Assembly: GCA_003159795.1 (NCBI GenBank)
Contig: PLPK01000011.1
Location: forward strand, 1 to 34,063
Origin: Acidimicrobiaceae bacterium
Lineage (GTDB): Bacteria; Actinomycetota; Acidimicrobiia; Acidimicrobiales; Bog-793
DNA: 34,063 bases
Direction: 5' to 3'
A program made the translations under genes and the position numbers. The notes under the pieces are model-generated. The model was not told the origin of the DNA and did no database searches. It saw only the letters and a program-made list of their open reading frames with translations. The stretch's first letter is position 1. The number at the start of each line of letters is the position of its first letter. Positions 32,816 to 34,063 of the stretch are shown here, piece by piece.

Positions 32816-34063
32816 TCAGCGGGCCGCGGCGACCTCCCGGGCCGCGGCGGTGGCCGCCGCCACCGTCGCCTCGACCTCGCGTTCGCCGTGGGCGAGCGAG
32901 CAGAACATCACCTCGTACGGGCTCGGCGCAAGGGCGACCCCCCTGGCGAGCATGGCCCGGAAGAAGCGCGCGTAGTCCCCGCCGGCGGCGGCGTGCCGGG
33001 CCCCCTCGTAGTCGGTGACCGGCGCCGCGCCGAAGAAGACACCGCACAGCGTGGAACAGACCGGCACCTGGGCCGCGAGGCCGGCGTCGGCCAGCGCGCC
33101 GCCGATCCCGGCCGCGAGCGTGGCGACCGTGCGCTCCAGCTCGTCGTAGACCGAGGGCCCGAGGAGCTCCAGGACGGCGAGGCCGGCCGCCGTGGCGAGC
33201 GGGTTCCCCGCCAGCGTGCCGGCCTGGTAGACGGGACCGACCGGCGCGAGGAGCTCCATCGCGGCGGCGGCACCGGCGACGGCGGCGAGCGGCAGACCCC
33301 CGCCGACGACCTTGCCGAGGCAGTACAGGTCCGGTTGCACCCCGAAGCGCGCCGCGGCGCAGCCCGGCGCGATCCGGAACCCCGTGATCACCTCGTCGAA
33401 GATGAGCAGCGCTCCCACCTCGTCGCAGGCCCGGCGCAGGCCCTGAAGGAAGCCCGGCGCGGGTGGGATGAGTCCCATGTTCGCCGCCACGGGCTCGACG
33501 ATGACGCAGGCGACCCGCTCGTCGAGCACCGGCACGGCGTTGTAGGGCGCGACGACGGTCGCCTCGACGGCGCCGGCGGGCACGCCCGCCGAGTCCACGC
33601 GACCGAGCGTCGCGACCCCGCTCCCGGAGCTGGCGAGCAGCGCGTCGCTGTGCCCGTGGTAGCAGCCGGCGAACTTCACGACGCGGTCGCGCCCCGTCGC
33701 GCCGCGCGCGATCCGGACCGCCGTCATCGCGGCCTCGGTGCCCGACGAGACGAGCCGCACCATCTCGCAACCGGGGATGGCCGCGGCGATCATCTCGGCC
33801 AGCGCCACCTCGGACTCGGTGGGCGCGCCGTATGTCGTGCCCCGTGCGGCCGCCGACGCCACGGCATCCACGACGGCGGGGTGGGCGTGGCCGAGGATCG
33901 AGGCACCCCAGGACTGCACGTAGTCGACGTAGCGGTTTCCGTCGACGTCGGTCAGGTAGGCACCGTCCGCCTCGGCGACGAAGTACGGCTCGCCGCCCAC
34001 CGAGCCGAACGCCCGCACCGGCGAGTTGACCCCCCCGGGGATCACGGCGGTCGCCCGGGCCCA
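32816..34063 (-). CDS. hemL: Glutamate-1-semialdehyde 2,1-aminomutase (5' end outside window)
   Basis: PLP enzyme converting glutamate-1-semialdehyde to 5-aminolevulinate, the C5 route to haem. About 415 residues are visible and the frame is open to the right edge, where the codons before VIPGGVNSPVRAFGSVGGEP read WARATA, so only a short N-terminal piece is missing. Conserved parts are MVRLVSSGTEAAMTAVRIAR, KFAGCYHGHSDALL, the Asp of LLIFDEVITGFR and the PLP-binding Lys in LGKVVGGGLPLAAV. Length and motifs distinguish it from other class III aminotransferases. Stop TGA at 32816. Confidence 0.95.
   Translation of the reverse strand, partial: WARATAVIPGGVNSPVRAFGSVGGEPYFVAEADGAYLTDVDGNRYVDYVQSWGASILGHAHPAVVDAVASAAARGTTYGAPTESEVALAEMIAAAIPGCEMVRLVSSGTEAAMTAVRIARGATGRDRVVKFAGCYHGHSDALLASSGSGVATLGRVDSAGVPAGAVEATVVAPYNAVPVLDERVACVIVEPVAANMGLIPPAPGFLQGLRRACDEVGALLIFDEVITGFRIAPGCAAARFGVQPDLYCLGKVVGGGLPLAAVAGAAAAMELLAPVGPVYQAGTLAGNPLATAAGLAVLELLGPSVYDELERTVATLAAGIGGALADAGLAAQVPVCSTLCGVFFGAAPVTDYEGARHAAAGGDYARFFRAMLARGVALAPSPYEVMFCSLAHGEREVEATVAAATAAAREVAAAR

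Overview
The window is roughly 70 % GC (estimated by eye, not computed). It uses GTG and TTG starts freely and carries the actinobacterial version of several conserved blocks: secE-nusG-rplK-rplA-rplJ-rplL-rpoB, a full 14-gene nuo operon with a geranylgeranyl-reductase-family gene divergent from nuoA, and several apparently leaderless genes with a TANNNT -10 box 6-7 nt before the start codon. This points to a high-GC actinobacterium. A deep lineage such as Acidimicrobiia is a guess that needs a phylogeny. Most of the window is core chromosome. I found no phage, CRISPR array, defence island or biosynthetic cluster.

Layout. 1-6885, minus strand: the translation/transcription block, read right to left as tRNA-Thr, tRNA-Met, rpmG, tRNA-Trp, secE, nusG, rplK, rplA, a candidate L10 leader, rplJ, rplL, a 251-bp gap holding a hairpin and a good promoter, and the 5' two-thirds or so of rpoB, cut by the window edge. 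6989-13368: a mixed segment with a PAT-like GNAT acetyltransferase (+), an MptB-like polyprenol-phosphate-mannose mannosyltransferase (-), a large YfhO-like membrane protein (+), a YwaF/TMEM164-type membrane protein (-), a frameshifted IS481 transposase remnant with one likely terminal repeat, and an unrecognised 76-aa ORF with its own promoter and Shine-Dalgarno. 13472-15922: a DHA2-type MFS exporter (-), tRNA-Tyr (-) and YajQ (+).

16010-31413, minus strand: nuoA to nuoN in canonical order with mostly 1-4-nt overlaps, encoding proton-pumping NADH:quinone oxidoreductase. All Fe-S ligand motifs I looked for are present, including the optional N7 site of NuoG. Divergent from nuoA is a geranylgeranyl-reductase-family flavoenzyme, which in actinobacteria can partly saturate the isoprenoid tail of menaquinone, the likely acceptor for this complex. 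It converges with hemL (glutamate-1-semialdehyde aminomutase), which runs off the right edge.

The least ordinary features are small: the IS481 scar, the leaderless-start pattern (including one apparent leaderless GTG that opens a 24-codon ORF out of frame with the YfhO-like gene), acidic low-complexity extensions on L10 and NusG, the promoter/hairpin arrangement before rpoB, and the orphan 76-aa ORF. I did not find a convincing new biological system here.
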